Assembly (NCBI GenBank): GCA_963719525.1
Contig: CAVRCG010000004.1
Location: 2,356,001 to 2,420,000, forward strand
Reading direction: 5' to 3'
Source of the DNA: Bernardetia sp963719525
GTDB lineage: Bacteria > Bacteroidota > Bacteroidia > Cytophagales > Bernardetiaceae
DNA: 64,000 nucleotides
Shown here: piece by piece, positions 26,145-34,879 of the stretch
How the letters are laid out: the number at the start of each line of letters is the position of its first letter
Position numbering within the stretch: the first letter of the stretch is position 1
Translations under genes and position numbers: made by a program
Notes under the pieces: model-generated
What the model saw: only the letters and a program-made list of their open reading frames with translations
Databases searched by the model: none
Told to the model about the DNA's origin: nothing

Positions 26145-27266
26145 ATGAAATTTAACTGGAAAAATTCATTTTTCATTTTAGCTCTTTCTGCATCTTTCTT
26201 TTCTTGTGATGATGATACAGAAAAGACTTTTCCTACTTTAGAAGTACCAACAACGTATGAGAGTGCGAATTATGAGTCTAATGCAAGTACAGAACTAGCT
26301 GTTCGTTCAAATCTTTCTACTCTAGTTTCTAAAATGCAAGTAGGCAGAACTGGAACAACAGTAAGCGACTCAGAACTTGTAGCTGCATTTAATGAGGGAA
26401 ATCCGTCTTTAAAAGATATTACTACTTCTTATTATGCTCAAAAAGTTCCTGTTTGGTTGTCAGAATTAGCAAAAGCAAGTGGTGGAACGTTCAATCCAAC
26501 AACTGCACCTGCTGGAAATGGTGGTGTATATGGTGGTTATTTATTTGATGAGAATGGTTTGGAATTGGAGCAGGTAGTAGAAAAGGGTCTTTTTGGTGCT
26601 GCACTTTATAATCATGCACTTACAGTAATAAAGTCAGATAATTTAATGGCTTCTGATATTGATCGTTTGGTCGCTATTTTTGGAGCGCATCCGTCTTTTA
26701 AAAATAGTGATAAAGCAGAGCAAAACAAAGATGTTTTTGCAGCAAAATATGCAGCTCGTAGAGACAAAAACGATGGAAAAGGACTCTATACTTCTATCAA
26801 AAATAATTTGATTATTGCAAAATCTGCTATCGAAAAAGGAGAAGATTATAACCAAGACCGTGATAAAGCACTTTCTGATTTCCGTTACAATTGGGAAAAA
26901 TCAAATATGGCAACCGTTATTAATTACCTTTTGGCTACCATTTCTAAGCTAAATGATACTAATTCTACTGATGCTGATAGAGCTTCTGCTTTGCATGCGT
27001 ATGGTGAAGCTGTTGGTTTTGTACACGGTTGGAAAGGTGTTGCACAGAACGATAAAGCGATAAGTGATGCAGAAATTGATCAAATTTTGGAGCTTATGAA
27101 TGCACCTGCTAACGGAAATGTTACTTCTTTTATGTTTGTTACAGATTCATTTAATGAATTACCAAAACTTCAATCAGCTATCGATAAATTACAACAAATT
27201 TATAAATTTACTGACCAAGAAGTTATTGATTTTGAATATAATTGGGTAAACGAGCAAGGCAGATAA
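26145..27266 (+). CDS. DUF4856 lipoprotein
   Basis: A 373-residue surface or periplasmic lipoprotein: leader FNWKNSFFILALSASFFSC and lipobox with an acidic DDDTEK linker. The body has the DUF4856 signatures LEVPTTYESANYESN, GGVYGGYLFDENGLELEQVVEKGLFGAA, and later FRYNWEKSNMATVINYL and ALHAYGEAVGFVHGWKG. The family is imelysin-related and often found beside iron-uptake genes; none is next to it here. A good Bacteroidota promoter lies upstream and a perfect palindrome terminates it. Ligand unknown. Confidence 0.8.
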   Translation: MKFNWKNSFFILALSASFFSCDDDTEKTFPTLEVPTTYESANYESNASTELAVRSNLSTLVSKMQVGRTGTTVSDSELVAAFNEGNPSLKDITTSYYAQKVPVWLSELAKASGGTFNPTTAPAGNGGVYGGYLFDENGLELEQVVEKGLFGAALYNHALTVIKSDNLMASDIDRLVAIFGAHPSFKNSDKAEQNKDVFAAKYAARRDKNDGKGLYTSIKNNLIIAKSAIEKGEDYNQDRDKALSDFRYNWEKSNMATVINYLLATISKLNDTNSTDADRASALHAYGEAVGFVHGWKGVAQNDKAISDAEIDQILELMNAPANGNVTSFMFVTDSFNELPKLQSAIDKLQQIYKFTDQEVIDFEYNWVNEQGR

Positions 27267-27323
27267 CTTTTTTATGCAAAGTAAAGTTAGCCAATTTGAT
27301 AAATTAGATTGCTACGTTTAAAT

Positions 27324-27349
27324 AAACCCACGAATAAATTCGTGGGTTT
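27324..27349. terminator. Bidirectional terminator made of the M1-family palindrome
   Basis: AAACCCACGAA (27324-27334) pairs perfectly with TTCGTGGGTTT (27339-27349), followed by T on the plus strand and preceded by A. It lies between two convergent genes. The same sequence forms the inner palindrome of the M1 elements, but here it stands alone. Confidence 0.65.
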
Positions 27350-27370
27350 TATTCTTTCTAATTTTCTCTT

Positions 27371-28135
27371 CTAATCCTTTCTAAAAATCCATGTTTTTTC
27401 TATAATTTCAGCAGATGGAAGCGCATCGGCAAGTTCTTTATCATTCTTGAATTTTAGCTGAGAAAGACAATGGACTTCTACACTTACCTCAAACTCATCT
27501 TCCTCAAAAATCCAAGGAGTAATACAAATAGTTTTGTCTTCTCGTTGATGCAAATAGCTTTTTTCTCCATTTGGCAAAACAAAAACTTCTACTTTTCGTC
27601 CATCTTCTGGAATATTATTTCTACTCAAAATAAGTGAACACCTATCGCAAAAGTGAATTAGATTGTACGACTTTTGAGCTTCTTCTTTAGTTACCTTTAA
27701 ATTTTTTCTGAACAACTTCTGATTTTCTTTTTGTAAGTCTAAAAATTCAATCGTTTCTTTCAAGTCTTTTTTGCTTAATCCTGCTTCTTTTGCAGCAGCT
27801 TCTTCTCTCAAAGGCTCATACAAATAAGACATGTGCATCGAAATCATAAGTGCAATCCATTGAGATTTGTAACGAGAAACTGCCGAAACTTGCTGTGCTT
27901 GTTGCAACGAAAACTCTGCTAAAGAAAAATCTTGTGGCGCACCTGCATCTGTAATATGATACATTCCTTCAAAGCCAATTTGTTCGTCATCGTGTTCGGC
28001 AATAGCTGTTAGTGTTTCCAACCAACGAACTGGACGGTCTTTTTTTTGCCAATAAAAACCAATCTTAGAAGCCAAAAGTCCGTGCGCTCGTTGGAAAATT
28101 ATTTCCCAACCTTGAGTAGAAGTATTGACAATCAT
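27371..28135 (-). CDS. DUF3891 family protein
   Basis: A 254-residue cytoplasmic protein. Recognisable DUF3891 features are QRAHGLLASKIGFYW near the N-terminus, AIAEHDDEQIGFEG with an H-D pair, the TDAGAPQDFSL block, and SQWIALMISMHMSYLY; conserved histidines and aspartates suggest a metal-binding helical bundle reminiscent of HD-domain proteins. Function is unknown. The last quarter (about 185-250) is a beta-rich segment with FCDRCSLIL and VHCLSQLKF. It lies downstream of hisA-hisF on the same strand but is separated from them by a 91-bp tandem repeat. Confidence 0.7.
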   Translation of the reverse strand: MIVNTSTQGWEIIFQRAHGLLASKIGFYWQKKDRPVRWLETLTAIAEHDDEQIGFEGMYHITDAGAPQDFSLAEFSLQQAQQVSAVSRYKSQWIALMISMHMSYLYEPLREEAAAKEAGLSKKDLKETIEFLDLQKENQKLFRKNLKVTKEEAQKSYNLIHFCDRCSLILSRNNIPEDGRKVEVFVLPNGEKSYLHQREDKTICITPWIFEEDEFEVSVEVHCLSQLKFKNDKELADALPSAEIIEKTWIFRKD

Positions 28136-28139
28136 AAAT

Positions 28140-28445
28140 AAATTTAGAAGTTAGATTTTAGAAATTAGAATTGAATGCGAATACAAATTACCACTAAGGA
28201 AAAGAGAGAATAAACAGTTTCACAAGGAATAAATTTAGAATTTAGATTTTAGAAGTTAGAATTGAATGCGAATACAAATTACCACTAAGGAAAAGAGAGA
28301 ATAAACAGTTTCACAAGGAATAAATTTAGAAAGTTAGATTTTAGAAGTTAGAATTGAATGCGAATACAAATTACCACTAAGGAAAAGAGAGAATAAACAG
28401 TTTCACAAGGAATAAATTTAGAAAGTTAGATTTTAGAGTTGAATG
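28140..28445. repeat. 91-bp tandem repeat, about 3.3 units
   Basis: Units start at 28140, 28231, 28322 and 28414 (partial), with lengths 91, 91 and 92. Each contains GAATTGAATGCGAATAC and ends with CAGTTTCACAAGGAAT. They are nearly identical, differing by a few bases in the TTAGA-rich start. It is not a CRISPR array: there are no variable spacers. It lies in the leader of the DUF3891 gene, up to its start codon. Confidence 0.9.
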
Positions 28446-28568
28446 AAAATGAAATACAATTATGAGTACAGATTTGTTTAATTAAATCTTGTTTTATGTG
28501 CTATTTAGCGATAAATTTCTCAACGAATGTGTAATTTCCCCATTTCCTAATTCCCTAATTCCCATTCC

Positions 28569-29339
28569 CTAAACCCTAACATGTATTCCTTTTTCAAAAA
28601 GTTCTTTCTTTAAGACAGGAACAGGAATTTCTCCAAAATGAAAAATACTTGCAGCCAGTGCAGCATCGGCTTTTCCTTCATTAAAAACATCTACAAAATG
28701 CTGTGTAGAACCTGCTCCACCAGAAGCAATAATCGGAATGCTACAAATTTGATTTAATTTAGAATACACATCAATAGCAAAACCATTCTTTGTTCCGTCG
28801 TGGCTCATTGAGGTAAATAATATTTCTCCTGCTCCTCGTTCTTGTGCTTCTTTTGCCCATTCAAATAAATCAATTCCTAGATTTTTTCGTCCTCCTCCTG
28901 TGTGTACTTCCCATTTTCCTTTATTTATTCCAGATTGACTTATTTTGGCATCAATCGCAATAACAATACATTGATTGCCAAACCGTTTAGAAGTTTCTTC
29001 AATTAGTTTTGGATTCAGAACGGCAGCCGAATTAATGGTAACTTTATCTGCGCCAGCTTCTAACAAAACCGAAACATCTTCAACACTACTGACACCACCA
29101 CCCACTGTAAAAGGAATATTTAAGTTTTTGGCAATTCGTAGAGCTAATTCTTTTAGTGTTTTTCGTTTTTCATGAGTGGCTGTAATATCCAAAAAAACAA
29201 GCTCATCAGCTCCTTCTTTTGCATACTTTTCGCCCAATTCAACAGGGTCGCCAGCAAAACGAAGTTCTTCAAACTGCACTCCTTTTACAGTCTGACCATC
29301 TTTTATATCTAAACAAGGGATTATTCTTTTTGAAAGCAA
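28569..29339 (-). CDS. hisF: Imidazole glycerol phosphate synthase, cyclase subunit
   Basis: TIM-barrel cyclase that, with the glutaminase HisH, converts PRFAR to imidazole glycerol phosphate and AICAR in histidine synthesis. Its 256 residues match the family. LSKRIIPCLDIKDG holds the catalytic aspartate D11, DELVFLDITATHEKR and VGGGVSS form the first phosphate site, VIAIDAKI holds the second catalytic aspartate, and FTSMSHDGTKNGF and PIIASGGAGS complete the barrel. hisA lies 73 bp upstream on the same strand, so a hisA-hisF unit is likely. hisH and the other his genes are not in the window. Confidence 0.96.
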   Translation of the reverse strand: MLSKRIIPCLDIKDGQTVKGVQFEELRFAGDPVELGEKYAKEGADELVFLDITATHEKRKTLKELALRIAKNLNIPFTVGGGVSSVEDVSVLLEAGADKVTINSAAVLNPKLIEETSKRFGNQCIVIAIDAKISQSGINKGKWEVHTGGGRKNLGIDLFEWAKEAQERGAGEILFTSMSHDGTKNGFAIDVYSKLNQICSIPIIASGGAGSTQHFVDVFNEGKADAALAASIFHFGEIPVPVLKKELFEKGIHVRV

Positions 29340-29412
29340 AGTAATATAGTGATAAGTTGTTAGTGATAAGTTATAAGTAAAATATAAATAAGCTATATCA
29401 ACTATTTAATAA

Positions 29413-30114
29413 TTAAATTGTAATTCTATTTTCATAAATTGCTTTTCCTACAATCGCTCCATCAACGCCTAATTCATCAAGCAAAACCAAATCATTTTGA
29501 CTGGTTACGCCACCACTTGCAATAACTGTAAGAGTAGGAAACTTAGTTTTAAGTTCTCCATAAAAATCAGTATTTAAGCCTTCTAATGCGCCATCTTTAG
29601 TAATATCAGTACAGAAAAACTGTGTAAGTCCTTTTTGTTTCCAAGATTCAATAAACTCAAAGATGGTAAATTCACTTTCTTTTTTCCACGCATCTGTAAG
29701 GAGTTTTTCGCCACGCACATCGGCAGCCAGTAAAATAGAGTTTCCTCCAAATTCAGAAAGCCAACTTTCAAATGTTTCTGGATTTTTTACGGCTACACTT
29801 CCTATGCTTACCATCTTTGCACCACTAGAAAAAATACTTTTGATAGAATCTGAATGACGAATTCCACCTCCAAAATCAATAATTAAATTAGTTTGAGAAG
29901 CTATTTTTTGTAAGATTTTTAGATGTTGAGGTTTGCCAGCTTTTGCACCATCTAAGTCAACAATGTGTAGTCTTTTTATTCCCTTATCCTCAAATATTTT
30001 TGCTTGATCTAAAGGGTTTGAATTGTATATCTTTTGTGTGTCGTAATCGCCATGAGTAAGACGGACACATTTACCATCAATTAAATCAATGGCAGGAATA
30101 AGTTGAAGATTCAT
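29413..30114 (-). CDS. hisA: ProFAR isomerase
   Basis: TIM-barrel isomerase of the fourth step of histidine synthesis (ProFAR to PRFAR). The 233-residue protein has LIPAIDLIDGKCVRLTHGDY with catalytic D, LHIVDLDGAKAG, IDFGGGIRHSDSI, SIGSVAVKNP, CTDITKDGALEGLN with the second catalytic D, and VIASGGVTS. Gene order hisA then hisF on the minus strand. An M1 and an M2 element lie just upstream, replacing any obvious attenuator; no histidine-rich leader peptide is seen. Confidence 0.96.
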   Translation of the reverse strand: MNLQLIPAIDLIDGKCVRLTHGDYDTQKIYNSNPLDQAKIFEDKGIKRLHIVDLDGAKAGKPQHLKILQKIASQTNLIIDFGGGIRHSDSIKSIFSSGAKMVSIGSVAVKNPETFESWLSEFGGNSILLAADVRGEKLLTDAWKKESEFTIFEFIESWKQKGLTQFFCTDITKDGALEGLNTDFYGELKTKFPTLTVIASGGVTSQNDLVLLDELGVDGAIVGKAIYENRITI

Positions 30115-30186
30115 TTTTTGGATTGTAATAATTTATTTTACAATGAAATACTAAAGATTATTTATTTCTTCTAAAAGAACAACTAA

Positions 30187-30401
30187 CTGATGTTACGCAA
30201 CATCAAAGTTTAGAGAAGTTTAGACGAAACCCACGAATTTATTCGTGGGAAAGTAACCACTACTTTTTACAGGAATCTACTTTTCCGTTTATTAAAATTA
30301 CTCCTTTTATTTTAGAATAGAGTAGAAACAAAAAAACGAAGAAGGTGGTGGTAGCTTCCACGAATAAATTCGTGGGTTTCATTTTAATTGCGTAACATCA
30401 G
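30187..30401. repeat. M1-family mobile hairpin element, copy 3
   Basis: 215 bp, inverted relative to copy 1. TIRs CTGATGTTACGCAA and TTGCGTAACATCAG are perfect. Both inner palindromes are intact (CCCACGAATTTATTCGTGGG at the left, CCACGAATAAATTCGTGG at the right). Flanks show AACTA on both sides if one extra base is counted in each TIR. Confidence 0.85.
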
Positions 30402-30423
30402 TAACTAATTAAAATCAATTAAT

Positions 30424-30564
30424 AAAAGTTATCACGGTTAATTTAGCAATGTTCATTTTTCCATAGAACTGGGTTTGCAAACCCAGTTTTATGGAAAAAT
30501 AAGCACTTTTCGTTTTCTGCTAATTTATTGGTAATCAACACTATAAATAACCGTGATAATGTTT
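30424..30564. repeat. M2-family mobile hairpin element, copy B
   Basis: 141 bp. Ends AAAAGTTATCACGGTT and AACCGTGATAATGTTT; direct repeat AAT on both sides (30421-30423, 30565-30567). The central hairpin 30455-30499 has core GGGTTTGCAAACCC within CCATAGAACT and AGTTTTATGG arms. Located 23 bp after M1 copy 3. Confidence 0.85.
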
Positions 30565-30602
30565 AATTATAATCGTAATTATTCCTAAAAACTACAATAC
30601 TT

Positions 30603-31085
30603 TTATTTTTTTACCTTATCTACCACCAAACCCACTTCTAAGATTGGACTTAATGGATCTGCTTGAGCAACAGCATGTCTTATTTTGAATGTATAAGTTC
30701 CTTTTTCTAATTTAAAATTACTCATCGCTACTTGCTTCGTATCGTATGTATCTCCTACACCTTCGCCAACTGCACGCCCACCAGCATCACGCAGCACAAA
30801 ATCAATTTTTTCTTCAGTTGCTTTTCCGTCTGGAGTTTCGTAACTAAGAATGAGCAACAAATTTTGGTAAGGAATACTGATTCCGTGGCGCAGTTCAATA
30901 GAAACATCATACATTCCTTCTTCTTCTACATTTACTTTATAGGTTTTTTCGTCGCTCATGTTCCATTTAAAACCTACCGAATTTACATCTTCGTGATTTC
31001 TATAAATATTATTTTCATCACAAGAAGAAAATAAAAACAGGAGAGCTAAAGTAATAACTGGAAAAACAGATTTAATAAATTTCAT
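30603..31085 (-). CDS. gldH: Gliding motility lipoprotein GldH
   Basis: A 160-residue outer-membrane-type lipoprotein of the Bacteroidota gliding machinery and type IX secretion context. The signal peptide SVFPVITLALLFLFSSC is followed by DENNIYRNHEDV, the usual start of mature GldH. Further family features are W at GFKWNMSDEKTYKVNV, ELRHGISIPYQNLLLILSYETPDG, GEGVGDTYDTKQV and YTFKIRHAV. Its presence supports a gliding Cytophaga-Flavobacteria organism. It lies upstream of dusB on the same strand with a 107-bp gap in the other direction; no other gld genes are in the window. Confidence 0.8.
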   Translation of the reverse strand: MKFIKSVFPVITLALLFLFSSCDENNIYRNHEDVNSVGFKWNMSDEKTYKVNVEEEGMYDVSIELRHGISIPYQNLLLILSYETPDGKATEEKIDFVLRDAGGRAVGEGVGDTYDTKQVAMSNFKLEKGTYTFKIRHAVAQADPLSPILEVGLVVDKVKK

Positions 31086-31190
31086 AGTAATTTTGGTTTA
31101 AGTGTAGAACAGACATCCTGTCTGTTGTTGTGATTGTAATTTTGTTCAGACTAGAAATCTAAACTACTTCATGTTTTCAATTTTATGTTT

Positions 31191-32195
31191 TCAATACTCG
31201 TGAGCAAATTCTACATCTGCATACACGTTTTCAATTTCATTAAGAATATCAAACACTTCTTGCGAACTACTAGACTGAACCAATCTCATTCTGTATTGTT
31301 TTATTCCTCTTAATCCTTTAAAATAAGCTGCATAATGGCGTTTCATTTCGTTGATAGCCGTAATTTCGCTTCTTTTCCATTCTAAAGAAAACATAAAATG
31401 CTTTCTGCAAATATCCAAACGTTCGATTAATGTTGGAGGTGGAAGAAGCTCGCCAGTTGCTAAATAATGCTTAATTTCTCTAAAAATCCAAGGATAGCCA
31501 ATGGCTGCACGCCCTATCATAATTCCATCGACACCAAAACGGTTTTTATATTCTAGTGCTTTTTGAGGAGAGTCAATATCACCATTTCCGAAAATAGGAA
31601 TATGAATATCAGGACTATTTTTGACTTCTGCAATATATGACCAATCGGCTTGTCCTGTGTACATCTGTTTGCGAGTACGCCCATGAATCGAAAGTGCTTG
31701 AATGCCAACACCTTGCAATCGTTTCGCTACTTCCAGAATTTTGATAGAATCGTGATCCCAACCTAAACGAGTTTTGACGGTAACAGGAAGTTTTGTTTTG
31801 TTTACAATTTCTTTTGATAGCAATTCCATTTTAGGAATATCCTTCAAAATAGCTGCTCCTGCACCTTTACAAACTACTTTTTTGACAGGACAACCAAAAT
31901 TGATGTCTAATACTTCTGGATTTTCTCGTTCTACAATTTCGGTTGCTAGAAGCATAGAATCTAATTCTGCACCAAAAATTTGAATACCAACAGGACGTTC
32001 GTAATCAAAAATGTCTAGCTTTTCTACGCTTTTATCGGCATCTCTAATAAGTCCTTCTACGGAAATAAATTCGGTGTACATCATATCTGCGCCACAGGCT
32101 TTACAGACAGCACGAAAGGGAGGGTCGCTTACATCTTCCATCGGTGCAAGTAAAAGGGGAAATTCTCCTAATTCTACGTTTCCAATTTTTACCAT
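31191..32195 (-). CDS. dusB: tRNA-dihydrouridine synthase B
   Basis: FMN-dependent enzyme that reduces specific uridines in the tRNA D-loop. The 334-residue TIM-barrel protein shows LLAPMEDVSDPPFRAVCK, VGIQIFGAE, DINFGCPVKKVVCKGAGAAIL with the catalytic cysteine, TVKTRLGWD, ALSIHGRTRKQMYTG, IFGNGDIDSP and MIGRAAIGYPWIF. The helical RNA-binding C-terminus (HFMFSLEWKRSE, HYAAYFKGLRG) is complete. gldH lies downstream on the same strand. No fis-like gene is attached, unlike in enterobacteria. Confidence 0.94.
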   Translation of the reverse strand: MVKIGNVELGEFPLLLAPMEDVSDPPFRAVCKACGADMMYTEFISVEGLIRDADKSVEKLDIFDYERPVGIQIFGAELDSMLLATEIVERENPEVLDINFGCPVKKVVCKGAGAAILKDIPKMELLSKEIVNKTKLPVTVKTRLGWDHDSIKILEVAKRLQGVGIQALSIHGRTRKQMYTGQADWSYIAEVKNSPDIHIPIFGNGDIDSPQKALEYKNRFGVDGIMIGRAAIGYPWIFREIKHYLATGELLPPPTLIERLDICRKHFMFSLEWKRSEITAINEMKRHYAAYFKGLRGIKQYRMRLVQSSSSQEVFDILNEIENVYADVEFAHEY

Positions 32196-32333
32196 AATTA
32201 GTATATTAATATTCTATAATTTTTACTTTTTTATTTTCCTGAGCTTTCTTTACTTTTTCCTACAAACGATTTTGATACTGTAAATTTACGAAAAATACTA
32301 TAATTACATGAACATAAAATTTATTCAACAAAA

Positions 32334-32365
32334 AAAACTACTTCTAAACAAATAGAAGTAGTTTT
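32334..32365 (-). terminator. Rho-independent terminator
   Basis: AAAACTACTTCTA (32334-32346) pairs perfectly with TAGAAGTAGTTTT (32353-32365); on the minus strand it is followed by a run of T. It ends the lipoprotein gene 32414-33067. Confidence 0.8.
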
Positions 32366-32413
32366 GTGAAAAAGCTATGCTGTTAGATAACTAGCTATTC
32401 AATTCAATTTTTG

Positions 32414-33067
32414 TTACTGACGTTCAATAGTGTAAGTTCCTTCTACAACAATTTCTCTTGGAGGAGCATCAATACCTTCAAGATCTATTATAGTAGCATT
32501 ATTGACAAGTTCAATTTCATTTTCCTTTTTAGAATCAATCCTAAAATTCTCAAACTTTTCAGCAAAATCATTGGTAAAATATTCTCTATCTACATCTAAC
32601 TCAATAAACAACTGTCTGTACAAACCTTCCAACTGAAGAAAATCAACATCAAGATCAGGATTTCTTCTCAATTCCCATTTTCCGTCAAATACATAACTAC
32701 CACCACCAATTACTTGATTGGTAAATGTATAGTTACCGTTAGCTTCAAGCTTTAATTCAGAAGAATTTACATTTCCAACTGCTCCTAGATTCTTTCTAAT
32801 ATTTCGGTGATCTGTACTATCATCTGCAAAAAATGATGATCCTATTTGAGAAGAAGTGAATTGCCAAGTTCCGACTATACCCTTTTTTTCTTCTTTTATC
32901 CTCTCTTCCTCTATTTGTTCGGGTGTAAATTCTTTGTCATCTTCATCATCCTTACAAGAGGAAAAGAAAACGGTACAAAGTGTTAGTACAAATAGAAATT
33001 TTATCCATTTTATATTAAATTGAAAACAAGATAAAGAAAATAATTTTGTGCATTTTAAAGTAAACAT
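32414..33067 (-). CDS. Lipocalin-like lipoprotein
   Basis: A 217-residue predicted lipoprotein: a long leader whose hydrophobic core is FLFVLTLCTVFFSSC, then an acidic KDDEDDKEF linker and a charged helix (about 45-70). KKGIVGTWQFTSSQIG followed by LKLEANGNYTFTNQVIGGGSYVFDGKWELRRNPD is the G-x-W...G.W pattern of the small lipocalin-like proteins common in this phylum, and VVEGTYTIER closes the barrel. Ligand unknown. It has its own terminator and a 700-bp upstream region full of hairpin elements. Confidence 0.65.
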   Translation of the reverse strand: MFTLKCTKLFSLSCFQFNIKWIKFLFVLTLCTVFFSSCKDDEDDKEFTPEQIEEERIKEEKKGIVGTWQFTSSQIGSSFFADDSTDHRNIRKNLGAVGNVNSSELKLEANGNYTFTNQVIGGGSYVFDGKWELRRNPDLDVDFLQLEGLYRQLFIELDVDREYFTNDFAEKFENFRIDSKKENEIELVNNATIIDLEGIDAPPREIVVEGTYTIERQ

Positions 33068-33428
33068 AAAAAAAATAATTTTAGATTAAAAAATAAAACT
33101 ACTTCGTAAAAACAGAGTTTAAAAAATAACTTTTATAGTATGTTAGAAAACTCATTAAGTAGTAATGTAATACGGATAATTAACCTGAGAGATATAAAAA
33201 TGTTTAAACTTTTTTCTAAAAGTAGGGTTTTTAATGAGTTTGGTGTCAACAAAAATTTTTTTTTAGTATATACAAACTACTCGTTTCTTGATTAAGAGTG
33301 CTAAATTTTAGTTTGAATAAATAAATCTGGTAATAGAACAAAGTTGCATTTGATACCTTTTAACTTGATAAATCAAGCCTTTATATTTTTGTAAAAAGTA
33401 GAAGTTTGATTTGTCAAATTTATACCTC

Positions 33429-33736
33429 CGATATGAGTGCTCTTTTTAAATAAATAGTCGCCAAATTTTACTCTGTGCAATCGTCTTTTTTCCATAAAAC
33501 AGGGTTTGCAAACTCTATTAAATGTTATCACGGTTAATTTAGTAATGTTCATTTTTCCATAACGATAGGTTTAAAAACCTGTCGTTATGGAAAAAGAAGA
33601 CTGTTTTGCTTTTCTATAACAATTGATTATTAGACCTGTAGAAAACCGTGATAACGTTTATTCTATGGAAAAAGCAAATTATTATTTTGTCGAAAACAAG
33701 TTTATATGCAGAAATTGGAAAACGTCATTCATATTG
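33429..33736. repeat. G-family hairpin element interrupted by M2 copy C
   Basis: Outer ends CGATATGAGTG and CATTCATATTG with the 5-bp direct repeat ACCTC on each side (33424-33428, 33737-33741). Removing the inner element and one ATT leaves about 165 bp, close to the 169 bp of the intact copy at 50039. The interruption falls in the right arm of its own hairpin (AACTCTATT / ATTCTATGG). Confidence 0.8.
33520..33659. mobile_element. M2-family element, copy C, nested in a G element
   Basis: 140 bp with ends AAATGTTATCACGGTT and AAACCGTGATAACGTTT and the 3-bp target duplication ATT (33517-33519, 33660-33662). The central hairpin has arms CCATAACGATAGGTTT and AAACCTGTCGTTATGG, still paired although differing from the other copies. 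Confidence 0.85.
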
Positions 33737-33848
33737 ACCTCAAGACCTTATTAACGCTACTTAAAGGTCACTTATATTGAATTAATTATTAACTTTGCAA
33801 TTATTTGATTTTGAGATATTCAATTTGCTTTTCTATCATTTTTCCTAT

Positions 33849-34721
33849 ATGTATAAGATAAAAGAAACAGACTCAGCTTTAGAAGTGCGTAGCAAAACAG
33901 CTATGGGATTTGTTTGGACAGGATTATTCTTGACCATTCTACTTTTGAGTATGTATATGGGTTTTGAGTATATTTCTGTAAAAAGTGAAAGACCAATAGA
34001 GCAATTAACCCAGATTTCCAAGAAGGGAAATAAAAGTATCAAAGAAACGAATAGTGAAGCTTATTTTTATATGACTCATTTTAGTTTTCAAGAAGGGTTT
34101 AGAACAGATTCTATCGCTTTAAAAGAAATACTTCGTATGGACAAAGGCTATTCTTCGTCAAGAAATGAGTCTACTTCTACCTTTCATTACAATCCAACTC
34201 TCATAACTATTTTGCAAAAACCGTATCCATTGCGCAGAATTTCTGATATTGCTTTCACTCCAGAAGTAATTAGTGCAAAGGTCAATAAATTTATTATTGA
34301 TATGTCTCCTTTCGTATCAGCTTGGGATTGGTTTATGGGATATTGGGGAATTGGTGCAGGAGTTTCTTTTATTGGACTTCTATTTTTGAGTGTAAGTGGA
34401 CGTTATCAAGTTGCTTGCTTTGATAAAGATAAACATACTTTTTCCATAAAAAATTATGGGCTTTTAGGATTTGTAGGAGAAGAAGGAAATTGGAAAGATA
34501 TTAAAAGGATAATTTATCAAGACAAAAAAACAGTTCATAAAAAAGGTATTTTCTTTTTAGTTAGAAGAAAAGTATCAAATTCTGATAAAAAATATAAAAC
34601 CAAAAAAGTGTATTTTACACACCATACAGACCAAACTTCAAAACAAGCTGCACAAAGAGTAGCTGATTTGATTCGTCCGATTGCAAAGCCTAATTCTGAA
34701 AAAAATAAAAACGAGATATAA
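33849..34721 (+). CDS. Hypothetical two-pass membrane protein
   Basis: About 290 residues from ATG 33849; the frame opens at 33795 but the later ATG gives a normal N-terminus before the first membrane helix. Two hydrophobic segments are seen: MGFVWTGLFLTILLLSMYMG (about 18-37) and FMGYWGIGAGVSFIGLLFLSV (about 160-180), with an extracytoplasmic loop of about 120 residues between. The C-terminal cytoplasmic part (GRYQVACFDKDKHTFSIKN onward) has the strand order of a bacterial PH-like/DUF3592-style domain and ends K-rich. No family is assigned. Neither promoter nor partner is evident; the 3' end faces a regulator gene. Confidence 0.6.
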   Translation: MYKIKETDSALEVRSKTAMGFVWTGLFLTILLLSMYMGFEYISVKSERPIEQLTQISKKGNKSIKETNSEAYFYMTHFSFQEGFRTDSIALKEILRMDKGYSSSRNESTSTFHYNPTLITILQKPYPLRRISDIAFTPEVISAKVNKFIIDMSPFVSAWDWFMGYWGIGAGVSFIGLLFLSVSGRYQVACFDKDKHTFSIKNYGLLGFVGEEGNWKDIKRIIYQDKKTVHKKGIFFLVRRKVSNSDKKYKTKKVYFTHHTDQTSKQAAQRVADLIRPIAKPNSEKNKNEI

Positions 34722-34818
34722 CATAAAGTAAAATAAAATAATTGCTTTTTTATCAGATCATTATACAGTAATATAAGAAAATAAAACTGTAAAAATAAAA
34801 AAACAGACAAATGATAAA

Positions 34819-34838
34819 GGAAAAGGCGTACCTTTTCC
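34819..34838. terminator. Short bidirectional hairpin between convergent genes
   Basis: GGAAAAGG, loop CGTA, CCTTTTCC: a perfect 8-bp stem between the membrane protein and the winged-helix regulator, with T-rich sequence to the right. Confidence 0.45.
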
Positions 34839-34879
34839 CTACGTTTTTTGTGATACTGATAAAGAAATAAAATCTATTT

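Noticed and set aside
28140..28445. Possible CRISPR array
   Set aside because: The repeats are direct 91-bp units without variable spacers and no cas genes are present.
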